Below are positions 28,641 to 38,452 of a stretch of 64,000 nt of DNA, piece after piece. The DNA is from Sporodiniella umbellata (taxonomy: Eukaryota; Mucoromycota; Mucoromycetes; Mucorales; Rhizopodaceae). How positions within the stretch are numbered: the first letter of the stretch is position 1; the number at the start of each line of letters is the position of its first letter. The notes under the pieces were generated by a model that ran no database searches, was not told the DNA's origin, and saw only the letters and a list, made by a program, of their open reading frames with translations. The position numbers and the translations under genes were made by a program. Where the stretch lies: positions 1 to 64,000 of the forward strand of contig JAIXMR010000080.1 of assembly GCA_025677835.1 (NCBI GenBank). Reading direction: 5' to 3'.

Positions 28641-30373
28641 ATGAATCGAGCGTTGTTGTCTAGAACAGCTTTGATTAGCAAAACATGGGTTAGACAGTCG
28701 GGTAAGTAGCGCTTGAAAAAAAAAAAAAGAGGGGGCTATGATTTTATGCTCAACTATTTTCTTAGTTCGTTTTTATGAAAATGGACAAAAGACAGTATTT
28801 CATAATCACCCCACGAGTTCGTTGACATTCTACAACACAAGACTTGCAGATCTTGCTCGTAATCGGTCTAGTGCACCGGAAAAGATATCCCAGAGATTGA
28901 AACAGATCTTTGAACAGATGGAAGCCAAAAGCATGCGTTATGATATTCATACTTACAACGCTCTCTTGTCCATCTATTCAAGAACCAAGGACAATGAAAA
29001 GATTCGCGAGACTTTGGAAGAAATGGAAAAGAATGGGTTTGTACCCGGTATTAATAGTTACAATCGAATGCTTGAGGTAAAATGATCAGGCGTTGTGGCA
29101 GTGATGATCGGGGGATGACTTACTTGTTTTTTTTTTTTTTATCAAGGGCTACGGTCATCCAAGAGATCTAACCGAACAACTCCAATGGAAACAAGAGATT
29201 GTTGATAAAGGATTGGTCTTGAACAGCTCGAGCTATTATCATTTGCTGAGAGGACAACAGGCCAATCTCGCGATGGCGCTGTCAACGTTTGAAGACATGA
29301 AGAAACAAGGGATCACGCCTACCTTGGCCTTCTATCCTCTCTTGATTCACGCCTGTCGTTCGAAAGAATGTGAGACCGCGTTTGGTCTTTTGAAGGAGGC
29401 AGAGAACAGTGGACTGTCATTGAATGGTGAGCCTCGTGTTTATTTTGATGTGATGCGTCTCTGTGCAGACATGGATAAGGTAATCGATAGCTATGATACA
29501 CACAGAGAGAGAGAGAGACTGATGCTGTTGCCATAGATTGATTTGGTCAGCGAATGTTGGGGCAAGGCTATCGAGACCCTCAAGTTACGTCCGGATGAAG
29601 GCGTTTGTCTTCAAGTCCTGCGTGTGGCAGCCAAGGTGGGAGATACCAAGTTGGCAACGGATGTGATTCGTCAATTGAGTACGACCGGATACCCTTACAA
29701 GGAACACTACTTTACGCCCTTGATGGAAGCCTTCTTGGTCAAGGATGATCTGAAGAGTGCCTTCAACGTGTTGGACATCATGCGTATCTCGGGTATCCCA
29801 CCCACATTAAGAGCCGTCCAAGCGTTTCGTGAAAAGATTAGCGAGAGCATGGAAACCGTAGACAAAGCCTATTATATTCTAGAAGAACTCCACAAGGAAA
29901 ACAAGCCGGTGGATGTCGCAGCCTTTAACGTGGTCTTGGCTGCCTGTGCTGATGCAGGTGATGTTGACCGTACCATCTCCACCTACCGAGAAGCTGTCAA
30001 CCTCGGTGTTCAGCCCAACGTGGATACTTACAACTCCATTCTGGATGTATGTATCAAGGGTCGCGTACATGACATGGATAGCGTCGTGATCTCTGAAATG
30101 AAGAAGGCCAACGTGAGTCCTAATGTGGATACTTACGTCAAGATGATTGAACTTTCATGTTACCGTGTGGATCTGGACAGCGCCTTCAAATACTTGGAAA
30201 CCATGAAAGAATATGGTATCCTTCCTCCCCATCGATGCTATATCATCCTTGCCAACAAACTGTCCTATCTTAAAGACCCCAGATTCCATTTGGTTATAGA
30301 AGAAATGGAAACCTATGGTTATAAAGTCAGTAATGCTGTTCGTCTCTCTTGGAAAAATAGTACTCAATCATAG
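28641..30373 (+). CDS. mitochondrial pentatricopeptide-repeat (PPR) protein
   Basis: Exons 28641-28701, 28766-29076, 29147-29479 and 29537-30373 give 513 residues in frame. The N-terminus (M-N-R-A-L-L-S-R-T-A-L-I-S-K) is a good mitochondrial presequence. At least six PPR-type repeats are visible, each with a start like D-I-H-T-Y-N-A-L-L and a helix-B pattern such as L-E-E-M-E-K-N-G-F-V-P. Clear copies are V-A-A-F-N-V-V-L-A-A-C-A-D-A-G-D and V-D-T-Y-N-S-I-L-D-V-C. PPR proteins bind organelle RNA in a sequence-specific way. The closest named fungal protein cannot be decided from motifs. A 28-nt T-tract (28587-28614) lies just upstream of the start. Confidence 0.88.
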
Positions 30374-30551
30374 ACTCTCTTTCTCTCCCTTTCTCTCCCT
30401 CTTTCATAATTGCACATACACACACACGCACTTTTTGTTATTTCAAGAAAAAATATATACATTTCTTTGGGTTGTACAATACAAAACCATCGTTTTAAAA
30501 GGGGAGGGGGGGGGAAAAAAAAAATTTTTTTTTTTTTTTTTTTTTTTCGTC

Positions 30552-31067
30552 ATGCAATTTTTTCTTTTATTTGTATTCTTGATTAGTTTTGCAAGTTCAC
30601 AACGGCTTTTGTATGAAGAGAGTGAACCAAACTATCAAGCGAGAGTATCTAGTGTGTCGTTATTTGATCGACTTGCGCCAGATGCGTCCTTGTCTACGTT
30701 TATGGATGTCTTGACGCAGGTAGAAGATATATTTGACCTTTTGAACCATACGGATAGCGAGAGCCGTCAACAGATCACAGTATTTTGCCCTGTGAATCAA
30801 GCATTTCGTCAAGAGATGGACATCCAGGCCAAAAAGGACCTTGCTGCCTTCTTGAAGAACCATGTAGTCTGGGGCAAACTGGATCCCAAAGCATTGACAC
30901 ACGTTCGTTCGGTCGATAGTCTCTTACCAGGCCAAAAGATTCAAATCAAACATCACTTTTTCTCCCAAAGGACGGTTCTCAATGGCCATGCAGTCATTCA
31001 AGGACAACCGGTAGAAGCCATCAACGGTATCGCTTATAAAATCAATCATTTGTTAAGACCCACTTAG
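30552..31067 (+). CDS. secreted fasciclin (FAS1) domain protein
   Basis: A single exon of 171 residues begins with a signal peptide (M-Q-F-F-L-L-F-V-F-L-I-S-F-A-S-S-Q). One FAS1 domain follows, recognisable by T-V-F-C-P-V-N-Q-A-F near residue 95, L-K-N-H-V-V-W-G in the middle and an I-N-G-I-A-Y-K-I-N-H-L-L end. FAS1 proteins are cell-surface adhesion or matrix proteins. No GPI-attachment tail or TM segment follows the domain, so it is probably secreted or wall-associated. The start codon follows a G/A/T homopolymer block at 30503-30547. Confidence 0.85.
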   Translation: MQFFLLFVFLISFASSQRLLYEESEPNYQARVSSVSLFDRLAPDASLSTFMDVLTQVEDIFDLLNHTDSESRQQITVFCPVNQAFRQEMDIQAKKDLAAFLKNHVVWGKLDPKALTHVRSVDSLLPGQKIQIKHHFFSQRTVLNGHAVIQGQPVEAINGIAYKINHLLRPT

Positions 31068-31112
31068 AAAAATAGTATTAAAAAAAAAAAAAAAAAAAGT
31101 CTTTTATATGGT

Positions 31113-31147
<35 letters not shown>

Positions 31148-31158
31148 GATTTGAGTAG
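31068..31158. repeat. A-run and (AT)n between convergent genes
   Basis: An A-run (31080-31098) and a TA microsatellite (31119-31144) fill the 91 bp between the FAS1 and SWIB stop codons. Confidence 0.7.
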
Positions 31159-31780
31159 CTAAGATTGTTCTTCTAACGGTGGGTCCTTTTTGGTCAAATG
31201 GGCTGATAAATCTTTGTTCATTCCAAAACTATTGACTCTATCTTGAAGAAAGATCTTTTTGAGTTTAGCATCGCACAAAATGAATCTTCTATCAGCAGGA
31301 TCCTGGAGGTCGTTTTCTTTAATGTATTTCCAAAGTTTTTGCACCAATTCGGGTCTTGAGAGCTTGAATAAAGAGAGCGTAAGGCTTTTTTTTTTTTTTT
31401 TTAAGAAAAGATCCGTTATTATTTACCTCTTTTGCTTCCATTAGCTCTGATAAAACAGTACTCAAAATAAGTGGTTTATTTAGCCCTGTTTTTCTTTTTG
31501 GTTTGGGTGGAGCATTGGGATCTACGATCGGTTTGGGTCTTCTTTTTTTCGATTTGGCTTTTTTACCAACCACTTGAAAATCCGGTAATCTGGGTTGTGG
31601 TGGTGGCGGCGGCAGATGTTCGTATTGAGTAAGGTAGTTTTGATAATTTTCAAAAGAAAAGATCGGTGGATGCTGTTGGATAGAAGAGGGAGTGAGTGAG
31701 GGGTGAAAGGATTGAAAAGAAGGATTTAATGGAAGTGAATTAAAGTCGATGGTGTCCAAAGTTAAAGGGCAATTGTTCAT
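31159..31780 (-). CDS. SWIB/MDM2-domain protein (UAF30/Tri1-like)
   Basis: Two exons (31780-31427, 31362-31159) give 185 residues in frame. The N-terminal half is disordered with a P-P-P-P-P-Q run and a basic K-K-A-K-S-K-K-R-R-P-K linker. The SWIB domain follows: G-L-N-K-P-L-I-L-S, then L-S-R-P-E-L-V-Q-K-L-W-K-Y-I-K, D-R-R-F-I-L-C-D and F-G-M-N-K-D-L-S-A-H. SWIB domains occur in chromatin remodelers and in the yeast rDNA factor Uaf30; without the DEK-C domain of Uaf30 or Tri1 the exact role stays open. Confidence 0.88.
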
Positions 31781-31946
31781 GTCGTTTAATTCTATTTGTT
31801 TTCTGTGTCAATAGACTTTCTTTTCATGCTGACTTTACCTTGTAAAAAGGATATTCTTTCCATCTTATCCTTTCATAGAAATTTTCAACTCTTTGAGAAA
31901 GAAGGGGGGGAAAAGAAGAAAAAAGAAAAAGAGATCTATTTTGTTT

Positions 31947-31981
<35 letters not shown>

Positions 31982-32286
31982 TTATTTATTTATTTTTATA
32001 TTTTCATTTTGTTTTTATTTTTACTATCACTCCTTTTCTCTCCCAAAAACCGTAAGGGAGATCATTATGTTTTTCTTTTAATAAACTTTTATTAGAAAAG
32101 AGATTTTGTTTTGTTTATTTCTCGTTTGTCGATCAAGACAAATACAAACAGTTTTCTTTTTTTCTACTTGTCTTTTTGAAAGACTCCTGAAAGCTTTTGT
32201 TTACGGTAGGACTACATTACGATTGGCACAAGTTCTTTATGTTACGTAATTAGATCTTGGGAGACGGCTCATCAAGGAGGCTCTGT
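31781..32286. other. intergenic, T-rich
   Basis: A T-run at about 31950-31979 and TTTA repeats around 31980-32000 follow an A/G-rich stretch (31895-31935). It serves as SWIB upstream region and the 3' flank of the potassium-transporter gene. No gene seen. Confidence 0.4.
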
Positions 32287-33152
32287 TTAAATAAATCGAT
32301 AAATTGTATTTCTGTCTTTCTTTCCTTCTGGCCTTTTTCTCCCTAAAAAAACAATAGACTTGGTGGTGGGTTGTCGATGAGAAGAGGACCTGGGAAAGAC
32401 TTGATGGACAGGCCATGGCAAGAGTCGTTCGATCTGTTTATTGGCTTTGTGACAAATGTATTCTTTTAGATTGCCTCGAATACGAAAGATCAAGAAGAGA
32501 TAGAGCACAACGGCCGCACAGACCATCGCAAATGAAACGGTAAACACAAGCACAGAAAATGCCATGGTGACCGTCAATAGACGTTGTAGCAGATCGTGCC
32601 CTAGCACTTCATTATGAACCCTGAACCGTCCATGCCCAAGTTCGAGCCATTGGGGTACCAACGCCTGTAAAGTAACCGTGTTAATCACCTGACGGGGGGC
32701 TTCCGCTAGCAGTAACCGCTTCCATCCTTTCAACGTACAAAACACAAAATAAGCATGTCCGTCGATCCCCTCCAGAATCTTTTAAAACAAACAATGGCAG
32801 CGATAGTCACTCAGCGAAAGATAATTGTTGGCCATACCGCATGTAAAATTATAGGAGATATCTTTTGTCTTTAGAATCCGATAGGCTTTCACTGTATCCC
32901 ATCCAAGCAATAAAAACGAAACCGTAATACAGCCAAAGAAGATCCATTTCGATACCTCGGTAGGAATAGCAGGAGTGACCGTTGTCTGTCCTATCACTAG
33001 TAGCGACACTATTTCCCAAATGTCTCGTTTCAGTAACACACACACACACACACACCTTACTCTCTATCTCTACCTGCTGTCCATAGATCTGCAAGATATA
33101 CAGCCAACGATGTCAATACACTCAGCAGGATAAACGCAAATCGAATCCGCAT
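32287..33152 (-). pseudogene. KCH1/PRM6-type potassium transporter, interrupted by one in-frame stop
   Basis: Exon 1 (33152-33074) encodes a first TM helix; a 50-nt intron containing a (GT)n repeat leads to exon 2 at 33023. The protein then shows K-W-I-F-F-G-C-I, D-I-S-Y-N-F-T, M-A-N-N-Y-L-S-L and, after TAA at 32782-32784, L-K-G-W-K-R-L-L-L-A-E-A-P-R-Q-V-I-N, all hallmarks of the fungal KCH low-affinity potassium channel family. The reading frame is the same on both sides of the TAA and conserved residues flank it closely, so it is a nonsense codon, not a frameshift. No GT-AG intron removing it keeps the frame. It may be a recent pseudogene, a sequencing error or a polymorphism. The tail after the last TM helix is basic. 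Confidence 0.65.
33036..33055. repeat. (CA)n inside an intron of the KCH-type gene
   Basis: On the minus (gene) strand this is a (GT)n run near the middle of a 50-nt intron, whose acceptor lies at 33024-33025. Confidence 0.85.
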
Positions 33153-33960
33153 TTTACATGACGATTGATAAAAATCATTCAGTTGGATATCATCAAACAC
33201 ATGCTCAGATATCATCTCACTCTTCCATCTTGGCTCATTTCTTCTACTGCAGCATCCCTTTAAACAGTATATTTGTTTTTTTTTGGTTTTTTCAACTTTA
33301 TTTTCAACGTATTCTTTCTATAAACCCCATACCATCACAATCCAAAAGAGACAAAGAGTAATAAAAAATTTTTTTTTTCTTTTTTTTTTTTTTTTTTTTT
33401 TTTGGCTGGTTTTCTAATCATGACAACCATGGTAATGATCAGTGCTCTTTAAGAACAAAACCAATCAACAACTTGTTTCCATTGAAATCTTTCTTGCCCC
33501 TTATTTTCTACATTGCTTTGGAAAATCCTTGTGCAACACTGCCATTCCGGAGCTGTAAAAAGTCCGGATCGGACTGCCAGCCCACGATGAGCCAAAGAAA
33601 CCCAAGGGAGTAAGAAGAGAGAAGGATAGAGAATAGGCGAGAAAGGGAATCAAAGACCAGGAACGAATGTCATCTTTCTCTTTTTTTCCCCTTTGCTAAA
33701 GCACCCGGTAGGTTGATTTGTTTTATTTTGAAAAACGAGATGGATTGTTGTTTTTATTCTTAAAAAAAAATAAAGAATGTATTTTTCAATGGATGGATTC
33801 GTTTCTAGAGGTCAACCCGATCAATAAAAAGTAGATCCGTCCGAGTGAATGATTGGAAACGAAACATTTTGATTGATTGAAAATGCATTAGGACCGAGTG
33901 TTTGTGAATGGGCTTATTAACATTGTTGGTTGTTTATTGTTTCCAGGATTTATATAAGCC
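33153..33960. promoter_or_regulatory. divergent upstream region of KCH-like gene and RPL9
   Basis: A T-run at about 33381-33403 is followed by a GC-richer patch with short inverted repeats (33545-33600). A TTTCCAG just before the RPL9 start (33938-33944) looks like an acceptor of a 5'-UTR intron, as is common in ribosomal protein genes. No ORF is supported. Confidence 0.35.
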
Positions 33961-34521
33961 ATGAAGGATATCTACAAGCAAGACGAACTCGCCATTCCCG
34001 AAGGTGTCAAGGTCAGCATCAAGTCTCGTCAAGTGACGGTTGAAGGTCCTCGCGGTGTTCTTACCAAGAACTTGCGTCATTTGGCTATTGAAATCACTGT
34101 GCTTGAGAACAAGATCCGCTTTGTTGTTCACCACGGTCTCCGTAAGCACGTTGCCTGTATCCGTACTGTCCGTTCCTTGATCAACAACATGATTGTTGGT
34201 GTTACCAAGGGTTTCCAATACAAGATGCGTTATGTTTACGCTCACTTTCCCATCAACGTTATCATTAACGATGCTGGAGACGCTGTTGAGATCCGTAACT
34301 TCTTGGGTCAAAAGGTCGTCTTCCATGTCAAGATGCACGAAGGCGTCAAGGTCGAAGCCTCCAAGGCTCAAAAGGATGAACTCCTCTTGACTGGTAACTC
34401 TTTGGAAAACGTCTCCCAATCCGCTGCTGATATCCAACAATCTTGCCTCGTCAAGAACAAGGATATCCGTAAGTTCTTGGATGGTGTCTATGTCTCTGAA
34501 CGCAACATCTTGGAAGCTTAA
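33961..34521 (+). CDS. RPL9: 60S ribosomal protein uL6 (L9)
   Basis: A single coding exon of 186 residues. It aligns along its whole length with eukaryotic L9: [10 protein letters not shown] near the N-terminus, [23 protein letters not shown] and [12 protein letters not shown]. The codon bias toward C at third positions and the AAG/GGT preference mark high expression. uL6 sits near the sarcin-ricin loop and stalk base of the large subunit. Confidence 0.97.
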   Translation: MKDIYKQDELAIPEGVKVSIKSRQVTVEGPRGVLTKNLRHLAIEITVLENKIRFVVHHGLRKHVACIRTVRSLINNMIVGVTKGFQYKMRYVYAHFPINVIINDAGDAVEIRNFLGQKVVFHVKMHEGVKVEASKAQKDELLLTGNSLENVSQSAADIQQSCLVKNKDIRKFLDGVYVSERNILEA

Positions 34522-34843
34522 GAAAACTCTTTATTTTTTTTTTTTATATATGGAATCACAATAAAAACAGAAAATCGTGTTTAAAAAAAGCCATCCAGTC
34601 GTTGATATTCTGAATTGCCTTGATGAAAGTGTAGATCACACCAAGAAAAAAAAAAAAAAAAAAAAAAAAGGCTATATAAATCAATGGATTCCATAGTCAA
34701 AAAAATTTTCTAGTCTATTATTTCACTCTTCTTTCCCTATAAAAATTTTTTTTTTTTTTTTTTTTTTTTTTATATATCTGAATTATTCATTGATCCTCTT
34801 TTCAAAAGAGAGAGAGAGAAAGAGAGAGGTGGCAAATCAAAGC
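34522..34843. other. RPL9 3' flank and kinase promoter
   Basis: Contains an A-run at about 34647-34669 and a T-run at 34747-34770, a TATATA string at 34771-34776, and a GA-repeat before the kinase start. No gene seen. Confidence 0.4.
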
Positions 34844-35872
34844 ATGGTGAGCCTCAGTTCTTTTTTTCACTCGAAAGCTTCAAGCGGATTGAAAAGTGGC
34901 CAGAGTAGTCGACAGAGCAGCCGACAGAGCAGTCGCCGGAATTCGGTAGAGTCGATGGAACGACCCAAGTTGCATCGGATGAACACGACGAGTTTGAACG
35001 AGTACGGAGAATGTTACCGGCGTCTGGGGCAAGGCTCGAGCGCAGTGATTTCAGTTTGTAAGAAAAATGCGCATGAAAGCAAATTGTATGCGATCAAACA
35101 GTTTCGAAAGCGGAACAAGACAGAAAGCGAGAAGGAATACATGAAAAAGCTAACGAGCGAGTTCTGCATCTCATCTACCTTTGATCATCCCAATCTGATT
35201 GAGACCATCGACCTCGTTCTGGACAATGCGACGCGCTACTGTACTGTGATGGAGTATTGCGCGGGCGGCGACCTTTTCTCTGCCATCATGGCTGGTCACA
35301 TGACGGAGGTCGAAAAGGGCTGTTGCTTTAAGCAAATGATCCAAGGCCTGGCCTACATGCACTCGGTCGGTGTGGCTCATCGGGACATCAAGCCTGAGAA
35401 TCTGCTGCTGACGGCTGATGGCCGGCTGAAGATCACAGACTTTGGCGTGTCCGACGTCTATCGCTGTGCTTGGGAGCACACCAGCCACCGCTGTCACGGA
35501 CTGGTTGGCTCCGAGCCCTACATTGCGCCGGAAGCGTTCGAGAAAGAACCCTATTGGGGCTCGTGTGCTGACGTCTGGTCCGCCGGCATTGTGCTCTATT
35601 CGATTTGGCAAGGCGGTCATGGCTGGGCACGCGCTCACAAAGACCGCGAATTTGCAGGCTTTCTTCGTCACTATCCGACACGCACTTACCCCAACTTTAA
35701 ACATTTTCCTCTCTCCATGCAGGACTTGCTCTATCAAATGCTTCATCCAGACCCTCCCCAACGTCCCACAGCTGCCCAGGTACTCCAACACCCTTGGCTA
35801 CAACCCATCTTGGTATGCGAACAAGGCATCGACTTGCTGCAGCGTAGCCATCGTCATACAAAACGCTCTTAG
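34844..35872 (+). CDS. HAL/SAT4-type serine/threonine protein kinase
   Basis: A single exon of 342 residues, started at the first in-frame ATG (34844); the frame opens earlier only through a TTG. A serine/arginine N-terminus contains three tandem S-S-R-Q-type units encoded by a short repeat (34905-34940). The kinase domain has G-Q-G-S-S-A-V, Y-A-I-K-Q-F-R-K-R, S-E-F-C-I-S-S-T, V-M-E-Y-C-A-G-G-D-L-F, H-R-D-I-K-P-E-N, I-T-D-F-G-V-S and G-S-E-P-Y-I-A-P-E, so all catalytic residues are present. The E-F-C-I and G-S-x-P-Y-x-A-P-E blocks are typical of the fungal HAL4/SAT4/HAL5 group that regulates potassium uptake and nutrient permeases. The KCH-type gene lies 1.7 kb to the left. Confidence 0.9.
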   Translation: MVSLSSFFHSKASSGLKSGQSSRQSSRQSSRRNSVESMERPKLHRMNTTSLNEYGECYRRLGQGSSAVISVCKKNAHESKLYAIKQFRKRNKTESEKEYMKKLTSEFCISSTFDHPNLIETIDLVLDNATRYCTVMEYCAGGDLFSAIMAGHMTEVEKGCCFKQMIQGLAYMHSVGVAHRDIKPENLLLTADGRLKITDFGVSDVYRCAWEHTSHRCHGLVGSEPYIAPEAFEKEPYWGSCADVWSAGIVLYSIWQGGHGWARAHKDREFAGFLRHYPTRTYPNFKHFPLSMQDLLYQMLHPDPPQRPTAAQVLQHPWLQPILVCEQGIDLLQRSHRHTKRS

Positions 35873-36018
35873 ATTGTAAATAAATAGAATAAAAGAACCA
35901 AAAAAAAAAAAAAAAAAGGAAAATAGATCACACACTGGGTTTATTGGTTGATAAGTTTTTATGCATGGCGTTTGGTTTGTTTGTTTGTTTTATTCTGGAT
36001 GGGTTATGCTGGATGCGT

Positions 36019-36273
36019 TTAGAGAGTCGAGCGACGGTCTTGATAGCCTGTCATCGAATCCCAAGTGCCTAAAGAAAAGTCTTGGGCAGAGTCCTGACTT
36101 GACTCAGAGATGGTACTATTGGATTCAGAAATACGACGTTTCAGCAGCTGAGAGAGTTCAGACCAAGGTCGCTCCAGAAAGCTCGAGTTCTTGGGAGTAG
36201 TGATGCTTGGGTCTTCATTGATCAGGTTAGGCACCGTCTTGATATGTTGGAGAAGTGTGTAGCCAGGATCCAT
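36019..36273 (-). CDS. small orphan protein, 84 residues
   Basis: A single exon from ATG 36271-36273. The product is hydrophilic and serine-rich (S-E-S-N-S-T-I-S-E-S-S) after a segment R-P-W-S-E-L-S-Q-L-L-K-R-R. The plus-strand frame over the same bases is shorter and has worse codon use. It converges with the kinase gene, with 146 bp between the stops. No family recognised. Confidence 0.4.
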   Translation of the reverse strand: MDPGYTLLQHIKTVPNLINEDPSITTPKNSSFLERPWSELSQLLKRRISESNSTISESSQDSAQDFSLGTWDSMTGYQDRRSTL

Positions 36274-36835
36274 GATAAAAGGTCGTCTATACGTATTGAA
36301 AAAGATGGAAAGCCTTTCTGTTTAAATACCCTTTCTAGCCGTGAGACAGTTTAGTCCAAATACGGTCTAGTCTACCGCATTCTCCGCTATGGCCTCTAGA
36401 CTCTCTTTATTTTTTTTTTTAAACCCTGCAAATAGCCTTGTGTTCATTCACCTTGTGTTTTCCTTGTTTTGGAAGGTGCCGACTCAAAGAAGTACAGTCT
36501 GTTTGATAATTAAAAAAAAAAAAAAAAGAAAAACAGTGGCTTACCCAGACTTTTTCAGAAGCCTTTGGTTAACGCTCTGTTCTAGCGTCAGATAAAGAAC
36601 CCGTCACACGCTTAGCCAACGCAAATCGCTTGATTTGAGTCATCGAGTAACTCTTTGTGTAAAACGAGCGGTAAGAACACGAACGATGACCCGCTTGAAG
36701 CACAGGACGGTGATGACTCGAGCTAGCTTAGAAAGTATCATATGTGTATGTGTGTGTGTGTAGGTGTATGTGTGTGTTTGTGTGTGTTTGTGTATGTGTG
36801 TGGAAAAAGAATTTTTATTGGTTGAATCGATTTAT
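36274..36835. other. intergenic with a TG-rich repeat
   Basis: T-run at about 36410-36420, A-run at 36512-36526 and an imperfect TG repeat (36742-36803). Minus-strand frames of 24-33 codons (for example from 36640) exist but lack support. Confidence 0.4.
36742..36803. repeat. imperfect (TG)n repeat
   Basis: TG units mixed with TA and TT near the 3' end of the trihelix gene. Confidence 0.8.
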
Positions 36836-37939
36836 TTACAGTTTTCTTGCTTTGTCTGCGAATTCAGTCAAGAGGCTCACAAATTCCTGATGTTGTGCTC
36901 TTCTTTGGTATTGGGATTGTCTCTCGAGCTCAGACTGTTCTCGAACGACGCTGATCAATTCTTCTTGCTTCAACAAGATCGTCTCCAGTAACTCTTCTGT
37001 CGTTCGCTTTCGTTTCGGTGGTGACCGTTCTTCCTTTTGTGGATGGACATGAATAAAGGTGTTGCTTGATCGCTTTTTGTGCGTCGCACGAGCATCTGAA
37101 GAGGATTCGCTGTCCTGTTGTGTCGTTGCGCGAGACTGTCTTTTCTTTTTCTCGCCCATATTCAGGCTTGCGTTGGGCGCTTGAACAGAAGCGGGAGGTG
37201 CCACTGAGCCATGGTGAGGGTGATGATACATGATATATTGAGATTGGGGTAATGGAACGTACGGTGGCGCTGCTAGGGCTGCGGGTGCCATCAACGTCGG
37301 TGGTGAGATGGGTGGATAGATAGACCCATGCGCTGACTGGATCACTGCTGGCTCGGCTGTTGCCTGTCTCGTCTGTACCTGGCTTCGTTCAGCCGCTCCT
37401 CTGGCCTGCTCAGAATGCTTGACCGGAGGACTGGCTCTTTCGACGCGTTCATCCAGCAGAGGCTGTAGCTCGCGGAAAAATACAAACTCTGTCTTTCCTT
37501 GATGCTTTAAACTAGCCACTGCCTCTTGGTATTGCTGCACAAGCGAATGCCACTTATCCTGACAGGCTTTCTTGCTACGCTGAAATGATTTGTCCATGTT
37601 AAACTGTTTCAACACGTCTTCCCAGGCTGCGGCCGGCAAACTGTCTTTGGGTACAGCGAGGGGAAGTCGCTGAATAGCTTTGATTAACGATTGTGTTTCT
37701 TCGCTAGACCATTGAGGGAGAATCGTCTTGGGTAGATGCGCGTGAGGCTCTTCTTTTTCTGAACAAGTCACACCATCTTGGCTTAAACCCTTTTTTTCCA
37801 ATGTTGGATCGCTTTTGGACGCCGTCGGTTGAACAACATCTGCCCCTGAACTTGCAGCATTGGGATGGCTCAATTGCTCTTTGGCTTTGGCATGCGACGG
37901 AAACGCATTACGGAAAACAAACGTACGTTGTTCAGCCAT
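36836..37939 (-). CDS. trihelix/MADF-like Myb-type DNA-binding protein
   Basis: A single exon of 367 residues. Residues about 74-150 form a trihelix/SANT-like domain: P-Q-W-S-S-E-E-T-Q-S-L, then A-A-A-W-E-D-V-L-K-Q-F, then K-K-A-C-Q-D-K-W-H-S-L-V-Q-Q-Y. A proline/alanine/histidine-rich middle follows, then a nuclear-localisation-like P-P-K-R-K-R-T and a C-terminal coiled coil (L-L-E-T-I-L-L-K-Q-E-E-L to the end). This layout (one trihelix, disordered middle, C-terminal oligomerisation helix) is typical of a transcription factor. The target genes are unknown. Confidence 0.75.
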   Translation of the reverse strand: MAEQRTFVFRNAFPSHAKAKEQLSHPNAASSGADVVQPTASKSDPTLEKKGLSQDGVTCSEKEEPHAHLPKTILPQWSSEETQSLIKAIQRLPLAVPKDSLPAAAWEDVLKQFNMDKSFQRSKKACQDKWHSLVQQYQEAVASLKHQGKTEFVFFRELQPLLDERVERASPPVKHSEQARGAAERSQVQTRQATAEPAVIQSAHGSIYPPISPPTLMAPAALAAPPYVPLPQSQYIMYHHPHHGSVAPPASVQAPNASLNMGEKKKRQSRATTQQDSESSSDARATHKKRSSNTFIHVHPQKEERSPPKRKRTTEELLETILLKQEELISVVREQSELERQSQYQRRAQHQEFVSLLTEFADKARKL

Positions 37940-38452
37940 TTCTTTTTATTTTCTTTTTTCTCTTTTTCTTTTTGCTATTCTTATTGCTTTTCAGTATGCT
38001 GCCTTGAAAAAAAAAAAAAAAAAAGATTTCTGTTTCTTTTGGCTCTTGTTTTTTTTTTTTTTTTTGTTTCTTTTTTTTTTTTTGCTGTTATCTTTGTTGG
38101 CCGAACAACAACAACAACAACAACAAAAAAAAAGAAGGGGAGAGGAGAAGGAGAATATTCATCTCTTGAAACCAAAACCCAAAATAAGTAATTTTATTTA
38201 TCGGCACCTCATTGGTTGATTAAAAATATGAATAGTGCGAAAAGGGTGATTTTACACTCAAGAAAATTTTCTATTTTAGACCAAACCAAACACACAAAAA
38301 CAAAGAAATAATAAAGAAACTAAAATAAAGAAGCAAAAAAGGTAATTTCGTTTTTGTCAGAAAAAAAAAAAAAAAAAAAAACTATAAAAGGCACTACAGA
38401 GAACATTACAAAAAGAGTAGCTTTTTATTTTTATGATATGCTTTCCTTTGGG
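37940..38452. promoter_or_regulatory. upstream region of the trihelix gene with a CCAAT box
   Basis: A T-rich block at 37945-38090 with a CAA triplet repeat (38104-38125) follows the minus-strand start. A CCAAT box in the ATTGG orientation lies at 38211-38215. The right part (38240-38450) is the 3' flank of the LIM gene, with an A-run at 38361-38380. Confidence 0.4.

Noticed and set aside
34193..35879. ORFs overlapping RPL9 and the kinase in other frames
   Set aside because: They are shadows of two strongly conserved genes.
36602..36735. Minus-strand frames of 24-33 codons near the TG repeat
   Set aside because: Too short, two competing frames, no domain and no splice context.
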